64,000 nucleotides of DNA from positions 31,288,001 to 31,352,000 of the forward strand of contig JAJKFL010000002.1 in the NCBI GenBank assembly GCA_021186555.1, read 5' to 3'. Below are positions 36,925 through 48,982 of the stretch, one piece after another. How positions within the stretch are numbered: position 1 is the first letter of the stretch; each line of letters opens with the position of its first letter. Under the pieces are notes generated by a model. It did not search any database and was not told the origin of the DNA. It saw nothing but the letters and a program-made list of their open reading frames with translations. The DNA is from Reticulitermes speratus. Lineage: Eukaryota; Arthropoda; Insecta; Blattodea; Rhinotermitidae. A program made the position numbers and the translations under genes.

Positions 36925-37449
36925 CAGTGTACTCTCGATTAGCCAGGGTTAATGGTGGAGAGGGGGTGCACGGATAATATAGAAACATGAACAATCCGAA
37001 ACATATACTTTATTGAACCATGAATAAAAACTGTAATTTATTTGTTATATATGAAGGAAAGTTAGAGGGGAGGATAGAAATGACAGGAAGATGAGGAAGA
37101 AGGCGTAACCAGCTACTGGATGACCTTAAGGAAAACAGATGATACTGGAAACTGAAAGAGGAAACACTAAATCACACTGTGTGGAGAACTCGCTTTGGAA
37201 GAGGCTACGGACCTGTCATAAGACAGACTACAGAAAGAATGAAACATATAATACACAGCTTAGAAGCAGACAATTAGTGTTTACATAAATAGTCCATGAT
37301 TTTTTGTTTTGTACTGAGGGTTTTGTTCGAGCACTCCGCGCTAAATGAAGTTATTTCCCACCTTCGTCATTAGTCATTAGCAACTTACGATCATGCATGG
37401 ATAATCCACAAACCGGATAATGCACACACGGACAATTCAGAGTACACTG
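36925..37449. mobile_element. Tigger-type element carrying a LINE fragment
   Basis: A 525-bp element flanked by TA at 36923-36924 and 37450-37451. The left end is CAGTGTACTCTCGATTAGCC and the right end, reversed, is CAGTGTACTCTGAATTGTCC. Subterminal GGATAAT motifs are present near both ends. No transposase is present. Instead the middle holds a plus-strand coding remnant from a reverse-transcribing element (37050-37235). Confidence 0.88.
37050..37235 (+). pseudogene. LINE-type C-terminal coding remnant inside the Tigger element
   Basis: The frame reads YEGKLEGRIEMTGR, stop, GRRRNQLLDDLKENR, stop, YWKLKEETL and VWRTRFGRGYGPVIRQTTE. This closely resembles a tail often seen at the end of insect reverse-transcriptase ORFs (consensus like GRRRKQLLDDLKE.RGYWKLKEEALDRTLWRTRFGRGYG). 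Two in-frame stops show it is not functional. Family assignment is from memory and is not tested. Confidence 0.65.
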
Positions 37450-37454
37450 TACTA

Positions 37455-39180
37455 TCAATTTCTACGCAAATCCGCAAAAACCGTACCAACAATGTATGAA
37501 ATAAATGACAATAAAAATAACATCATAATATTTCTACAGCAGTTATGTCCCCAAGTAAACATTTCTTTACAAAGGGCTTGATAGACATTATATGCCAGTG
37601 TAGATGAGGTACGAAGGAATAAATCTACTAGCAGTTTAACAGTAAAAATATAAGCTATGCTTAAGAAATAAAAACATTCACCAACGTCACTCATGTTTAT
37701 GTAGCAGTCAAGTGATCCACCTCATTTTGTGACATATTGTTCCCATCTTATGGTCCTGTATATTTCTGGCATTAGTCTTCACACACATGTGTAGCCTACA
37801 TGTATGCACACTTACATATCTAATTATGAAAAAATAAAAGTATGGGTTCAGTAATTTACTCAATGACCATTAATGTCATGTTAGTATAGTGTGTGACAAA
37901 AATGAAACTGCCAAGTGAATTACCTGTGTAGTGGGGTTTGAAGGCTAAAGATGGATGAAGATGAAACCAAGCACCACACTTACTTCTAATAGCAGCTGTC
38001 ACCAACACTACACAGATTTACACTATCAGGAAACCGCAAAAAATATGATGCAACAATCAATACATAATGTTTTAAACATGAATTTAGTACATTTCCATTA
38101 CCTCCAGATAACAACTGGCAATTTCATTTAAGCAGATATGTGCAATATCTCATATTTCCTATTGCCACACCAATGCCCATTTTAGAGAGGCTTTATAGAC
38201 AGATACCACGTCTTAATGGACTTTTGGTTTTAAAGTTAAATAAAATATGTAAAAGCATGACATGCGGACCAAGGCAGGCAATGAAAAGTATGATTCTCTC
38301 ACGACTGATTTAGTGAAACTGCCAGTATGAATTAACAAAGTACACAGTTGAAAGCGGAATGTTATGAAATTATTACTAGTCAAAATTAAACAATGAGATA
38401 CCATAAATGTGTAAAAATAAAGTTCCATGTAGTACTTCACGGAATACAAATTTGAACCCATGTGGTTTGTAAAGAACTCCATCCCATATGAAACATTTTT
38501 CTGTGGAACCCTTGTGACTAAATCCGTATTTCCATGAAATCCCTACATAGTAAAAGTGTACTTTATGGGTGCTACAATAAAATAACACTTTTAAAAACAT
38601 AAACTTTTATTTAAAAAACAAAATATTTACACTTATTTATGAAAAACAAAGTTTCATTATCGGCGATTCTCACACTGAAAATACACCCAGCACCAATTAT
38701 GCACAAAAATGGGGAGGAAATAAAAATGCAATTAAAATTCATCAAAATGATATTCAACAATTTCATTATAAAGAAAATGTGTTTGCAGAACCCTGCAAAG
38801 TTGCCCATTAAAGCCCTGAATAACACTGCATTAGAATATACAAAATACCTTGTACAACATATACAGAAATGAAAACTATTACATCAGAGCGAAAAATTTA
38901 AGCCTAAAAATGCTTCCAGTATCTCAGTTAAGCATATAATGTGTGTGTGTCACAAATTATACAACTAGTTTGTGTTAATATTTAATAGTTACCACTAGAT
39001 CAAAATCAAATATATTATTACAATACACAGTTATGTAGAGCTGCAACAACACCAATGACAAGTTAATTCTAGTGCTGTAATTTGTAATGGAAAATTCCTG
39101 CAATCATTAACATGGCAACCATATTAAGGAAAGACACAGCTACAAAACATGTTCATTCCATTCCTTCCACAATTTTATAA
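37455..39180. other. Gene-free stretch
   Basis: No exon can be supported. A minus-strand frame at 37510-37645 (DLFLRTSSTLAYNVYQAL) has a possible acceptor but only a weak donor. Confidence 0.35.
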
Positions 39181-39184
39181 AACT

Positions 39185-39224
39185 ACATAAGACAACACAA
39201 CATTTTGTTCGTGTTGTCTTATGT
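39185..39224. repeat. Perfect 14-bp stem hairpin
   Basis: ACATAAGACAACAC and its exact inverse GTGTTGTCTTATGT surround a 12-base loop. Confidence 0.9.
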
Positions 39225-39506
39225 AATTATCAATTAATGCACGGACATGAATAACATAAAATTTACAAAACTACTTTCTGTACCATGTAAGGGTACCACA
39301 TGTGCAACTTAGCTTTCTCACACAGCTGCATAATAATTTACAATTCTAATTTACTTTCAGTGATATGCATTAAAAAACAGACATTAGCAACATCCAATTT
39401 GCCGTACTTATAATTCCATCCTGAATTATGGTGAAATTTTACACCTGACATTAAAATAACATGAACTTCATGTTCTGCATAGCATGTGGTTAAATAATTT
39501 AATACA

Positions 39507-40302
39507 CAGGCATTCCCCACTATAGCACATTTAATTTAGCACTGTTCTACAATAGCACGCTTGCCAACTGCATTTTTTTTACTTTGTGCAGAATGTTACA
39601 CAGTCGAACTATTTTCTGAGCACTTGCATTGTATGTACCACCAACCTGTGTTCTAATCAACAGCCAAGTGCAGTCAATCAACATTAGCAACTAATTAGCA
39701 GCTCATCAAATTTAGTGGGTGGATGACCACACTTCTCAAGAAAGAAGCTGCGAAAAATCACAAAAGCACATAACCATTATTAGTTTTGTGACCTAAGAGG
39801 TACGGTGTGGTATAACTTGTGTCTCGTCTTGTGTTTAGTGTACTGTGGTTACTTTTCTTGTATTCTCTTGGCCATAATTATTCATGATGAGTCAAATGTG
39901 TGAAAACACATGTGTGAAAAAGCTTCTGCAAAGATGCATAGGAAAAGCCTGTCATTAGCAGTGAAGCTGAATGTCATTAGAGAATACCAGATTGATGTTT
40001 GTAAAACATTAGATTTAGTGGGATCGAGAATGATCTATTTTTAAAAATAAAGACAAAGCAAGGAATCTGGGAAGACAGCACTCCTTTAAGGATGAAACTA
40101 AATAGTATTCAGTGTATATCTGACAATTAACATGAGTTCAGTATTGCAATGTATCTGACGGCAATAATCATCACTGAAGTGTAAGCTGAGAATAACAAAT
40201 TAGATCTACGTACATTAATTCTTATTTCCCTCACTTGGCACAGTTTCAGTTAGCACTCTGTTTTAATGGAACCAATTAAGAGTGCTAAGTGAGAGATGCC
40301 TG
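39507..40302 (+). mobile_element. Tigger-type element retaining the DNA-binding segment
   Basis: A 796-bp element. The left end is CAGGCATTCCCCACTATAGC and the right end, reversed, is CAGGCATCTCTCACTTAGCA. TA follows the right end at 40303-40304. On the left the flanking bases read CA after TA, so that duplication has changed. The interior has an N-terminal transposase remnant at 39935-40070 and no catalytic region. Confidence 0.8.
39935..40070 (+). pseudogene. Tigger/pogo transposase N-terminal helix-turn-helix remnant
   Basis: The frame MHRKSLSLAVKLNVIREYQI, then DVCKTLDLVGSRMIYF and a shifted NKDKAR, matches the CENP-B/Psq-like N-terminal domain of Tigger transposases (RKSLSLEVKLDVIR.YE..., then ..ST...I.KNK.KI). 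That domain binds the terminal repeats. A stop follows at about 40042 and the DDD nuclease is absent. Confidence 0.75.
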
Positions 40303-40394
40303 TATGTTGAATACACTTATGTGTCATGGGAATTATGACATACAATTTTTGACACTCACACTAGTGTCACCAACCATGTAAACTATGTTAAGGT

Positions 40395-40622
40395 CAGTTT
40401 TAGATATGTTTGGCAAATAACATTATTAATCTGCTGGTTTCTACCTTTGTATCACATATAGGACTATACAAAAGGTTTCACAGAAAGGTTATAACAAACA
40501 ATCACACAGAATTTTAACTCATATACAGTACATCAAAATTAAAAGTACATTTGATACAATGGTAGAAACCACAACAGGTTCAGTACATTGATAACATTAT
40601 TTGCCAAACATATGTAAAACCA
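40395..40622. repeat. Imperfect inverted repeat with ~70-bp arms
   Basis: The left arm (40395-40461) includes ATATGTTTGGCAAATAACAT and GGTTTCTACC. The right arm (about 40547-40622) carries their inverse, GGTAGAAACC and ATTATTTGCCAAACATAT. The spacer is about 85 bp. It could be a small foldback element. Confidence 0.75.
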
Positions 40623-40629
40623 ATTGTAG

Positions 40630-43600
40630 CACAGGTGACAGTGATGATTATGGTAGTGTGAGCATCGAAATACATGTCTAAATAATTCTTGTAACAAACA
40701 ATTGTAATAAAACTTTTTTGGTATTTGATCAAACTGTATTAAAATAATGTAAGTTTGACAGTAGACCCTTGTGCCAGAACAAATACAAATTGACACCCAG
40801 AGGATAATGCCCTCATCAACAGCCTCATATCAACAGCCCTGACTGGCTAGCTTGCAAATAATGCAGTTGTGTCCCATGAACTTTTAGCACACATTGAACA
40901 CAGAGAGCTAGAGACTGCCCTAGCTAATGGGGCAAAGATGCTCACTTCACATATTCTTAATGTATCTTGTCAATATACCTCAACCCATATGTTAAGTACT
41001 TAAGAGTAATGCCTGATTACAGTACTGTTCATATCTATACTTTCAGCTAACAGATTTATTAAGCACAATGACAATTGCATTATGTATAAGCAATATTCCT
41101 CACAAATTATGGAATAAGATATGAACAGTACTTTGAACTTCATTACACTGCTGTTTGCCTCAATACATGGTACTGCATAGTCTTGGAATAATGCCCTTGT
41201 AAACAGGAATGTACAGGAGGAATACACTAAAAACCAGCACTATAATATCACAAACTCAAAACTGGATTTAATAATCCCATTAGTTCTGTACTGTGTTCAA
41301 ACTTCATTATCACCACTGCTGCTTTCAAATCTATTCATTTTTGGAACTCAGCACTCCATATCACTGTTTTCAAGTAAATTAAAAAGGGCATAGGAAGTAA
41401 TATTGAGATCCTCCATTCATACATGCAGTCATGTTCTGTCTCTTTGTCAACCAAACTGGTTAGTTAGAAAAGGGAATGTCTGCAACCAGGGGCAAAAAAA
41501 TAAGGCCACCAAGTCACTAGTGTAAAATTTTGGTCAGTAACCATTTCCCACTTAGTGTACTGCAGATGGTTTTTGGAGGTCCTGCCATCTCACTCACACT
41601 TATCAGATAAAATGGGGGCTCATGACCCAGTAAGTTAAGTCACAACAATCTCTCCGTTAAATTAAATTTATTTACCATTATCTCACGACTGACATGGCCC
41701 TGTTTAGAATAAACAGTACAACAAGAAAAAAATTAACATTGTGCATGAAGCACAGGCAGGAAATGTAAGCTATTAGAAAACACTGATCCACCTTTCTCTG
41801 GTTAATGAAATATTCATTTGGCTACCACATTTTTAAAAGCTCTTCAACCCATTTCCTACTGCTGAAATGCAGACATGTTCCCTTCTCCAACTAACCAATT
41901 CCATTATTTTCAATACCACTGATAAACAAATTGTTATTACATTAGACACCCTTTCCTAATGAGGTGGACTGATGGAATAAAAAGACTCATCATCACGCTG
42001 CTTGCAAAGCACTATGGTGCATGAAATACAAGAGAATAAACACAAGCTTCAACATAAAGTACAACCGAAAGAGTTTCTTTAAAAGTAGGGGCTTTGAAGA
42101 TTACTATTTTATGGGGTGTAATGCCATGTACTTCAGTAGATAAGTACCAATGTTTTGGATCAACTGATGCCTTCATTATTCTCCTTGGAAGACAGACTGA
42201 ACCGCAATTCAGCCAGCCTAAAAGTCACTGCTGTCTTGAACACAATTAACAAAGAGACTGATTTTCTCGACAACTTATGAAAACATTTTTCACGCTGCTA
42301 TGTATTTAGTGGATTATAAGACAGCTACAGTCAAGGTGCCTGTAAAAAAGCATGCATGCCTTCAAGTAGTGACCATTACTGCTTACTGATTTTAAACAAA
42401 ACTGAAATGTCAACAGAGTTTAGCAGAACTCCCAAATACCAAATATGATGATAATTCATTTAGCAGTTCTCAAGTGGCAAAGCTAACAAATGCAGTTTTG
42501 GACCTGTGCATTGCAAACATAGCAACAGAAGTGTACTAACTGCAAGAAATATGACACAGTGAGTGTTGTGAAGTCTACCACAGAAATGATGATATAAAAT
42601 ATAATTGTTCTTATTATTTTGCTTGCAGATAAATTTTGTTGGGATGCTGATGTCTCTGGAACATGAATACATCTCACAAAACACAATCATCACAGAAAAG
42701 CACTAACTGTTTTAAATTTTCTGCAGTTAAATCATGGCACTTAGCATACACACTGCAAGAGTGGCCTCAACTACATTATAAAGACTAGGTATGGACAGGC
42801 AGATCATTATAGGTTAAGAAACATGACTGAAATTGCTGTGCAGCTTTAGGAAAATATGCATAATGAATGAAAGTGGTAAGTTATACAGTAGAGAGCTAAA
42901 CAGATGTCTCGCAAATAATTAAAACAATTACATTTCCTTTGATTCAAATTAATATAAACATGTTCTACCATGCTTAGTTTTTAGTACACATGGTATTTGT
43001 TGGCGATGCATCAAGTTCCTTCAAGATAAAAAGGGCCCTGAGAAAACAAATGGGAAACACCATCTTATACAAATAAGCCACTATCTGCAATTTTATGGGG
43101 AGAAGTAAGAAGATTATTTTTTTTTTATGTTTTTCATACCGTACATTTTGTGATTATTTAGGTTCTATCTGACAAGTGTACATTTGTCGGACAGAAACTA
43201 AATAAGATTCATTTTCTTAATCTATGTCACTAGGAAAGGTCATCTTATATTTGAGGTTAACCTATGGTCGAGTAAATACGGTAGACACCATCTAAAACTT
43301 CTCTGAGGGTGTGTCATCATCAGACAACCATGCGTATCATTATGTCATTACAAAGTTACTTGATTCTGTTTTAAACATGTTTCTGGTACTCACATTCTAA
43401 TAGGAAATTCAAACATACAGGTTTTCAGTACTTCAGTTGGAACTACTATCTGCCACAGAAGTAGTCTGCTGACTGACTTCCCACAGAAACCTCTCAAACT
43501 GCTGGCCAAGACCACCTATGTTACTGACACAATATAAAAGGGGAAAGAAAATTCACAGAGTGAGCCATACCCATCAGCAACGAACAAAAAGAATTTACAT

Positions 43601-45080
43601 GTTCTTATTTTGTCCATTATTACTTCTAAAAGACATGTTTTTGCTCTTTCTTTATAAGGCCATGTCAGTTAACATTATGTACAGATTTAACAATGTTATT
43701 GGTTTTGTAAACACTGATACACTGTGAAACACTGAAACAATGGACCACCATGTGGAAGATCGTGTCAAACACACAGGAATTCTATTCCCTAAGGTTGCCT
43801 ATTCAAGGTATGGCCGGTATGCCATAATCAATCCCAGATCATGAGAACCAAGAAACTTTATAGTGCAAGAGTAGCTCAGCTGCTGTCAATGCTTAAATAC
43901 ATAAGTGTTTTAAGAACACTACTTGAAATGGTATAAAAGAGTGAGGGGTTTGGATGTCATACAGTCCATCCTGCTTCAGGGGCAGTTGCTCCCATGACTG
44001 AGGAGCATGCTATCTCCAACAGGCACCTGTCTCCCAGTAATCTTCAAAAAATGAGTCAAAGAAATAAAGTTACAAAATTTAAGCTATCAAGAGGTCACAG
44101 CTGATGATCATCTGCAACACCTGTGTGCAGTGATGCATGGAGCTCAGCTCAGTGATAAATTCCGTAGCTCAGCTTAAAGCATAGTATATTCATTACAAGT
44201 CATGGAAAATGGCAGCTACAGGTAATAGCAGCCAATGAGCTGAATTATCTTTCACACTAATTATTTATCATATATTCATGAGTAATAAATTTTTGTGTCA
44301 GATTCTGATTAAACTATTTCCAACCTATGCACAGGGGTAACCTGGGCATGAATGGGATATATATATATAAAACCAAACATTTCCTGAACTCCTACATATC
44401 TGATGACTTGGTGAAGGAAACAGAAATCAGTAAGTCAGAGGTGATTAGTTTCTGGGTACTACTTTGTTGACTGGTGGTAGAATAAAAACAGGACCCCTCA
44501 CTGGTGGCAGCGTTAATAAGGGTTCCTCACACCAGGAACTATGAGAAGAGGTGGTAAATGACCAGAATGTGAACCAAACTGACCTCGCCCCTTTGGGATA
44601 TGACTTCCTTGCTGGTGAATACTAGACCAGAGATGGTAATGGTTTAGTGGAGGGATATGTGGCCAAGACAGCCCTGTGTATAATCAGTGGCAGGAGTGAT
44701 GAAAACAGAAAAAGGAGTTCTTGGTCACAGCACTGCAGTTGGTCATATAATGGTGGTGATATGCACTGTGCCCTGCTACACTGTAGGTTGTAACAGCTGG
44801 GTCTTCAACAGAACTGACTGGTTACACCACTGTAATGACATACCCTCACAATGTTTTAGGCCAGGTTAATATGTATGAACATTCCAACTGAGGGTGAGGC
44901 ATACACTTCATATAGTATATGAAGAAGCATGTTTTTCAAAGGTAATGTTGATACTAAAAACTACAATATACAATGACAGTGTTCAGCACTTTTGCTTCAC
45001 TATTCCAGTATTACAGTATGCCAGATATACATATAGTTTCACAACAAAGACAGAAGAAGTAGCTGAAAAAGGTTCTTTTC
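40630..45080. other. Intron-like stretch
   Basis: No exon was recognised. At 42096-42140 a single arm of the TTCTGGGAT hairpin family may be present (ATGGGGTGTAATGCCATGTA), with no clear partner. If the candidate exon at 31.5 kb belongs to the gene, this lies in one of its introns. Confidence 0.35.
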
Positions 45081-45087
45081 AACTCAC

Positions 45088-45191
45088 CATCTCGGAATTG
45101 TGGGAATTGAGTACATCTTCTGCTGATGTGGATTTGGAACCCTCACCACTTTTGTGTGGGTTCAGACTTCGGATTGGGGTTGTTGGACAAC
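45088..45191 (-). CDS. Unidentified proline/serine-rich gene, exon 5 of those seen
   Basis: A 104-bp minus-strand exon with acceptor TATTGGCAG|GTTGTCC and the strong donor GAGATG|GTGAGTT. It starts with two bases completing a glycine codon left by the exon at 48546-48754, then reads CPTTPIRSLNPHKSGEGSKS and TSAEDVLNSHNSEM, ending in phase 0. The phases fit exactly and the frame is open throughout. The sequence is hydrophilic, like the rest of the gene. I do not recognise the protein. Confidence 0.72.
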
Positions 45192-45384
45192 CTGCCAATA
45201 TTTGCAAAATAGCTCATCTCACACAAAACTTTGTTAGCATATTAATTATTGACATATAGTACTAATCAATATAGTGCACTCCTTTAGGATCATACATTCA
45301 CTGGTGCAAGTACTGCTCCCACCACACAGGTAAATATGGCTGCCAAGTAGTAATTATGGATTATATGCCATCAAGAAAAGGATG

Positions 45385-45530
45385 GGGTTGCTTCCAACTC
45401 CATAACATTCATACCAAATTTTTTAATAACAAGCCAATAGGTTCCAACGTTGGGACGGACAGACAGACACGCATACACATGTGCATGCGCACATGCATAC
45501 CCACATGTATGTGCATGCACACAGCAGCAG
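45385..45530. repeat. LINE-like tail and alternating purine-pyrimidine tract
   Basis: CATACCAAATTTTTTAATAA is followed by GGGACGGACAGACAGACACG, a non-LTR tail phrase. Then comes an alternating CA/TG/CG tract (45470-45522) and a short (AGC)n. Confidence 0.5.
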
Positions 45531-45715
45531 CAGCATGGTGATCTTGTGGTCATCATGGTACTCACTGTCCTACTTTCTTTTCTTAAGAAGAAAATTATGC
45601 CAAAAAAAGCATCATGCAGTTTTTCTGATAGTTTTGTATTTACATCCTGAAGCTTCCCATCCACAATCATGACACTGACTTATGTTGGACAACAGAAAAC
45701 TGACTGAGAGATATA

Positions 45716-47198
45716 CAGTGAAACCTCTATCCATCGTTCCCGTTACCGTCGTTCGCCCGCATGTATCGTCTGCCTTATTTGGTCCCGAAATTAGCCCCAT
45801 ATAAATAACACTATTTTTTCCCGCCTCCATTGTTCCTCGAACTGTCGTTTTCCCGCACCAATAGTTGAAAATCACGGTCCTGACGCAACATTTTCCCGCA
45901 CTGATAGTTTTTTTTTGTAATTTGAAGCGATGGTTTAGCAAGGTTTAAGGACCGGCATGGCCTAGTATACAAGAAGTTATTCGGAGAAAGTGCGGCAGTG
46001 GACAGCGAAAGCACGGAAGCGTGGCTGGAAAGACTGCCATCTTTGTTGGAGGGCTACGAACAACTTGATATTTACAACGCGGATGAGACGGGGCTCTTCT
46101 ACAACGTGCTTCCTGATAGAACCTTGGCTCTCAAAGGAGAGTCTTGTCATGGAGGGAAAAACTGTAGAGACAGACTTACTGTTTTACTTTGTGTTAACAG
46201 TGGAACTGACTAACAAGTGCCGATTGTTATCGGAAAATCTCCGAAACCGCGATGTTTCAAAAATGTAAAAAAAATTACCCACCAAGTACCACGCGAACAA
46301 TAAAGCGTGGATGACCACAGACATTTTTTCTTCATTTCTGCGTTCATTAGACGCAAGTATGGGTGCACAAAACAGGAACATTCTCCTCTTTGTGGACAAT
46401 TGTGCCGCACATCCAAAGGATACATCGTTTCTAAGAAATGTAAAAGTCATACGGTACCCGGCAAATTGTACAAGTGTGCTCCAGCCCCTTGATTTAGGGT
46501 TAATAAACTGTTATAAGCAGCTTTATAGAAAACGCCTCGTGCAAACAGCTGTTTGCTTAATGGATGCAGGCAAAGATACGAAAAAGAAGATAAACGTGTT
46601 GGAAGCTTTGCACTACACTGTGGCAGCCTTGCAACAAGTAACCCAGCAGACAATCGAAAATTGTTTTCGGAAAGCTGGTTACGTGCAGGGACAATCTTCA
46701 GGCGATAGTGACGTCGTATTGACCAACGATGACGACGATTTCCGCCAAGACTGGGAAAAGTTCAGTGGCATGAACAAAGATAAATTCGAGGACTACGTCT
46801 CTGTGGACAGTCACGTGGCAACCTGTGGTGTAGAAGCAGTGCAGGAGCTGTGCGTGAGCCTCGTGACGTCCGGGAGTGTGGAGCGGGAAGAAGAAGCTGG
46901 CGAGCTTTGCTGAGACGCATGAAGCGCTGATGGAAGTAAGATCTTTCTTTTATGCGCACAGCACGAGTGACAGTGGTCGTGAAAGTGTTCTAGGCCTTGA
47001 AAAATCGTACTTTGAAATGAGGAGGAGTAAAGTTTGCTCAAAACAAACGTCAATGAAAGATTTTCTCAGCAAGAAGTAATAATTATCATTAAATTGTTCT
47101 TATCTATAATTTTTAATGGTTTCCCGGTACTATCATTTCCCGTATGTATCGTTCAAATTTTCCGGTCCCCTGAAAAACGATGGATAGAGGTTTCACTG
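45716..47198 (+). mobile_element. Tigger/pogo transposon with intact ends, N-terminally deleted
   Basis: A 1483-bp element with perfect inverted repeats starting CAGTGAAACCTCTATCCATC and continuing GTT, flanked by TA at 45714-45715 and 47199-47200. The left leader contains two near-copies of a TTCCCGCAC..ATAGTT motif. It sits in an intron of the unidentified gene, in opposite orientation. At ~1.5 kb it is shorter than a complete Tigger (about 2.4 kb), because the front of the transposase gene is missing. Confidence 0.95.
45925..47079 (+). pseudogene. Tigger transposase, catalytic part, broken
   Basis: The encoded enzyme is a DDD transposase of the pogo/Tigger group. The frame starts at GLARFKDRHGLVYKKLFGES, the end of the CENP-B DNA-binding domain, so most of that domain is gone. 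The catalytic aspartates are all visible: YNADETGLF near 46085, LFVDNCAAHP near 46400 and LQPLDLGLIN near 46495. Defects are a TAA at 46211-46213, a shift at the run of eight A near 46266-46273, and a shift at the AAG repeat near 46888. The C-terminus then continues as LASFAETHEALMEVRSF and ends SMKDFLSKK. Similarity to the family is strong outside the breaks, so inactivation may be fairly recent. Confidence 0.93.
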
Positions 47199-47380
47199 TA
47201 TAACAATCATACAACAGCTATGCTTTGTACATTTCAATCAAAAAAAAAAAAAAACCTCAAGCACACAGCTTCAATTTCATCATGATGCTATTCACACTTC
47301 TTGTATGACAGCTTCATAGAAAATGAAAAATAATTTTATACTTACATGATGCAAACACCAATAAGTCTGAATATTACTGT

Positions 47381-47518
47381 CTTAAGGGATGGAATACCAT
47401 GTAGTCTGGTAGTTAGTTTGCAAGGTTTCAAATGAGCTATTCTGAAGATGGGGGCAGTAGAGTCTTCCAAAACACTGGTACCTAGCAACCAGACTACATG
47501 ACATTACATCCTAAAAAA
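47381..47518. mobile_element. Hairpin MITE (TTCTGGGAT family), copy 5
   Basis: The left arm ATACCATGTAGTCTGGTAG pairs with the inverse of CCAGACTACATGACATTACA. The outer ends are CTTAAGGGATGG and ATCCTAAAAA. Confidence 0.75.
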
Positions 47519-48066
47519 CAACAACATTCATGGTCACTGCCATGAGAACCTAAAATCTTGTATACTAACAAGTCTCTAGCTTCCTCCTAAAAACAAAAGG
47601 TGTTCCAAAATACAGTAGTCTTGATGTCTGTGATTAACAGGGACCAACAAAACCATCACACATGTCAGAATTCATTTGCAATGTAAAATTTCTACATCAT
47701 TCCAAGAACCTACAAGATACCAGTAGTAAAAATATAAAATAACCTCAAAAAGCATAAAAAGCAAGAAAGGTTAGATTTAATAAAATACAAACACTTTTGT
47801 AGGCATAAAATACAAATACATTAAATGACTGAAGGAGAGTCTCATTCCATAAAGATGGTAGACCACACAAAGTACCAGACATTCCACGTGATGAACAATC
47901 AAAGACCAGTAGACAGGCACCGATATGATTACCAGAAGACATTCGCCCAGATTTAACATCAAAAGAACAGTTAGTTTCAGCACAATAATACAGAACAATA
48001 TTTCTACAAAGGAGTTACAGAGCATAAAAGCAATCAATACACTTCAATAAAGAACTTGAGAGAGTT

Positions 48067-48084
48067 GGGGGGGGGGGGGGGGGG
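48067..48084. repeat. Poly-G run
   Basis: A homopolymer of about 18 G. Confidence 0.95.
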
Positions 48085-48290
48085 AAGCCAACTCACCAGC
48101 CACGGTGTCATCCTGGTTTGTTGAAATCAGTCACAAAAGGCTGAAACAATGGTTCCACAACTGGTGTTCATAAAATGTCAAAATCCCCAACATCGATGTT
48201 CACAAACTTCAAGGCTATTGTACACTACTTAGACAAATATGCACAAACAAGTGAGATTCACTGTTCTCATAGTAGTGACCACGAAGAATA

Positions 48291-48427
48291 CTGTTGTCTG
48301 GAATGTGATGCTGTCTGGTGTTGTAAACATTTACCAGTGTTTAAAGGAACCTACTGCCTCCATCCTACCTCTGGAACACTGGTAAATTTCTACCATGACA
48401 ACATGATGTCACATTCAAGACAACAGC
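48291..48427. mobile_element. Hairpin MITE (TTCTGGGAT family), copy 6
   Basis: The left arm CTGTTGTCTGGAATGTGATG pairs with the inverse of CATTCAAGACAACAG. It lies 119 bp downstream of the exon at 48546. Confidence 0.75.
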
Positions 48428-48545
48428 ATGCAACAGCGTAAGCATCCAAAAATCAAAGATTTTGTTTTTATAATAAACACAAACATCATGTATGGCACCA
48501 TCATGTAATGCAAGTCAAATGACACGCTGGAAGCATGATCCATAC

Positions 48546-48754
48546 CTATGTCACCGCTACTTGACGACTCTGTGAAGGAGGGCGTGCCTTCTGTCCAGGT
48601 GGGAGTAGAGCCTTCCACTGAGGCAGGAGGAGTCCAAGTGAGGGTACGTCCTGTTGCAGTAGCCCCTGAACCGAAACCCGACGTGGAGGAACTTGATTCC
48701 ACACTAAGAGAGGACTTGTTTTCTGGTCGAGACTCTAACCTTATGTCTGATATG
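48546..48754 (-). CDS. Unidentified proline/serine-rich gene, exon 4 of those seen
   Basis: A 209-bp minus-strand exon. The acceptor CTTGATGTTTCAG|CATATC supplies one base to complete the AG left by the previous exon (serine). The donor is GACATAG|GTATGG, phase 1. The frame is open: ISDIRLESRPENKSSLS, then VESSSSTSGFGSGATATGR, TLTWTPPASVEGSTPTW and TEGTPSFTESSSSGDI. It is about one third serine and threonine and is probably disordered and phosphorylatable. A plus-strand open frame across the same bases is a shadow: it lacks splice sites and its composition follows from this frame. Confidence 0.75.
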
Positions 48755-48956
48755 CTGAAACATCAAGTTTTACAACTGTTGAAACACACAAAACAATTTT
48801 AAATACCTAACACAATATGCCTATTACTGTTGCACTATACACAGGGGTTTTTCTAACTTTCTGAACTCTTGGAATCAGTGCTGTGTGCTGCCAGTACAGG
48901 GACAGAGAAATGTAACAGGCCTCTCTAAATTTCCAGTTAATGGGGCTTTCCAGTGC

Positions 48957-48982
48957 CAGATAAACCAAGTTTTACTGTACTA
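48957..48982. repeat. Isolated Tigger-like terminus
   Basis: Reversed, this reads CAGTAAAACTTGGTTTATCT followed by GGCACTG, like a Tigger end. No partner end was found to the left, so it is probably a remnant. Confidence 0.4.

Noticed and set aside
46876-47079. Separate small plus-strand gene
   Set aside because: It is the frameshifted C-terminus of the Tigger transposase.
48548-48802. Plus-strand open frame with acidic/proline composition
   Set aside because: It overlaps the minus-strand exon at 48546-48754, which has matching splice sites and intron phases. The plus frame has none.
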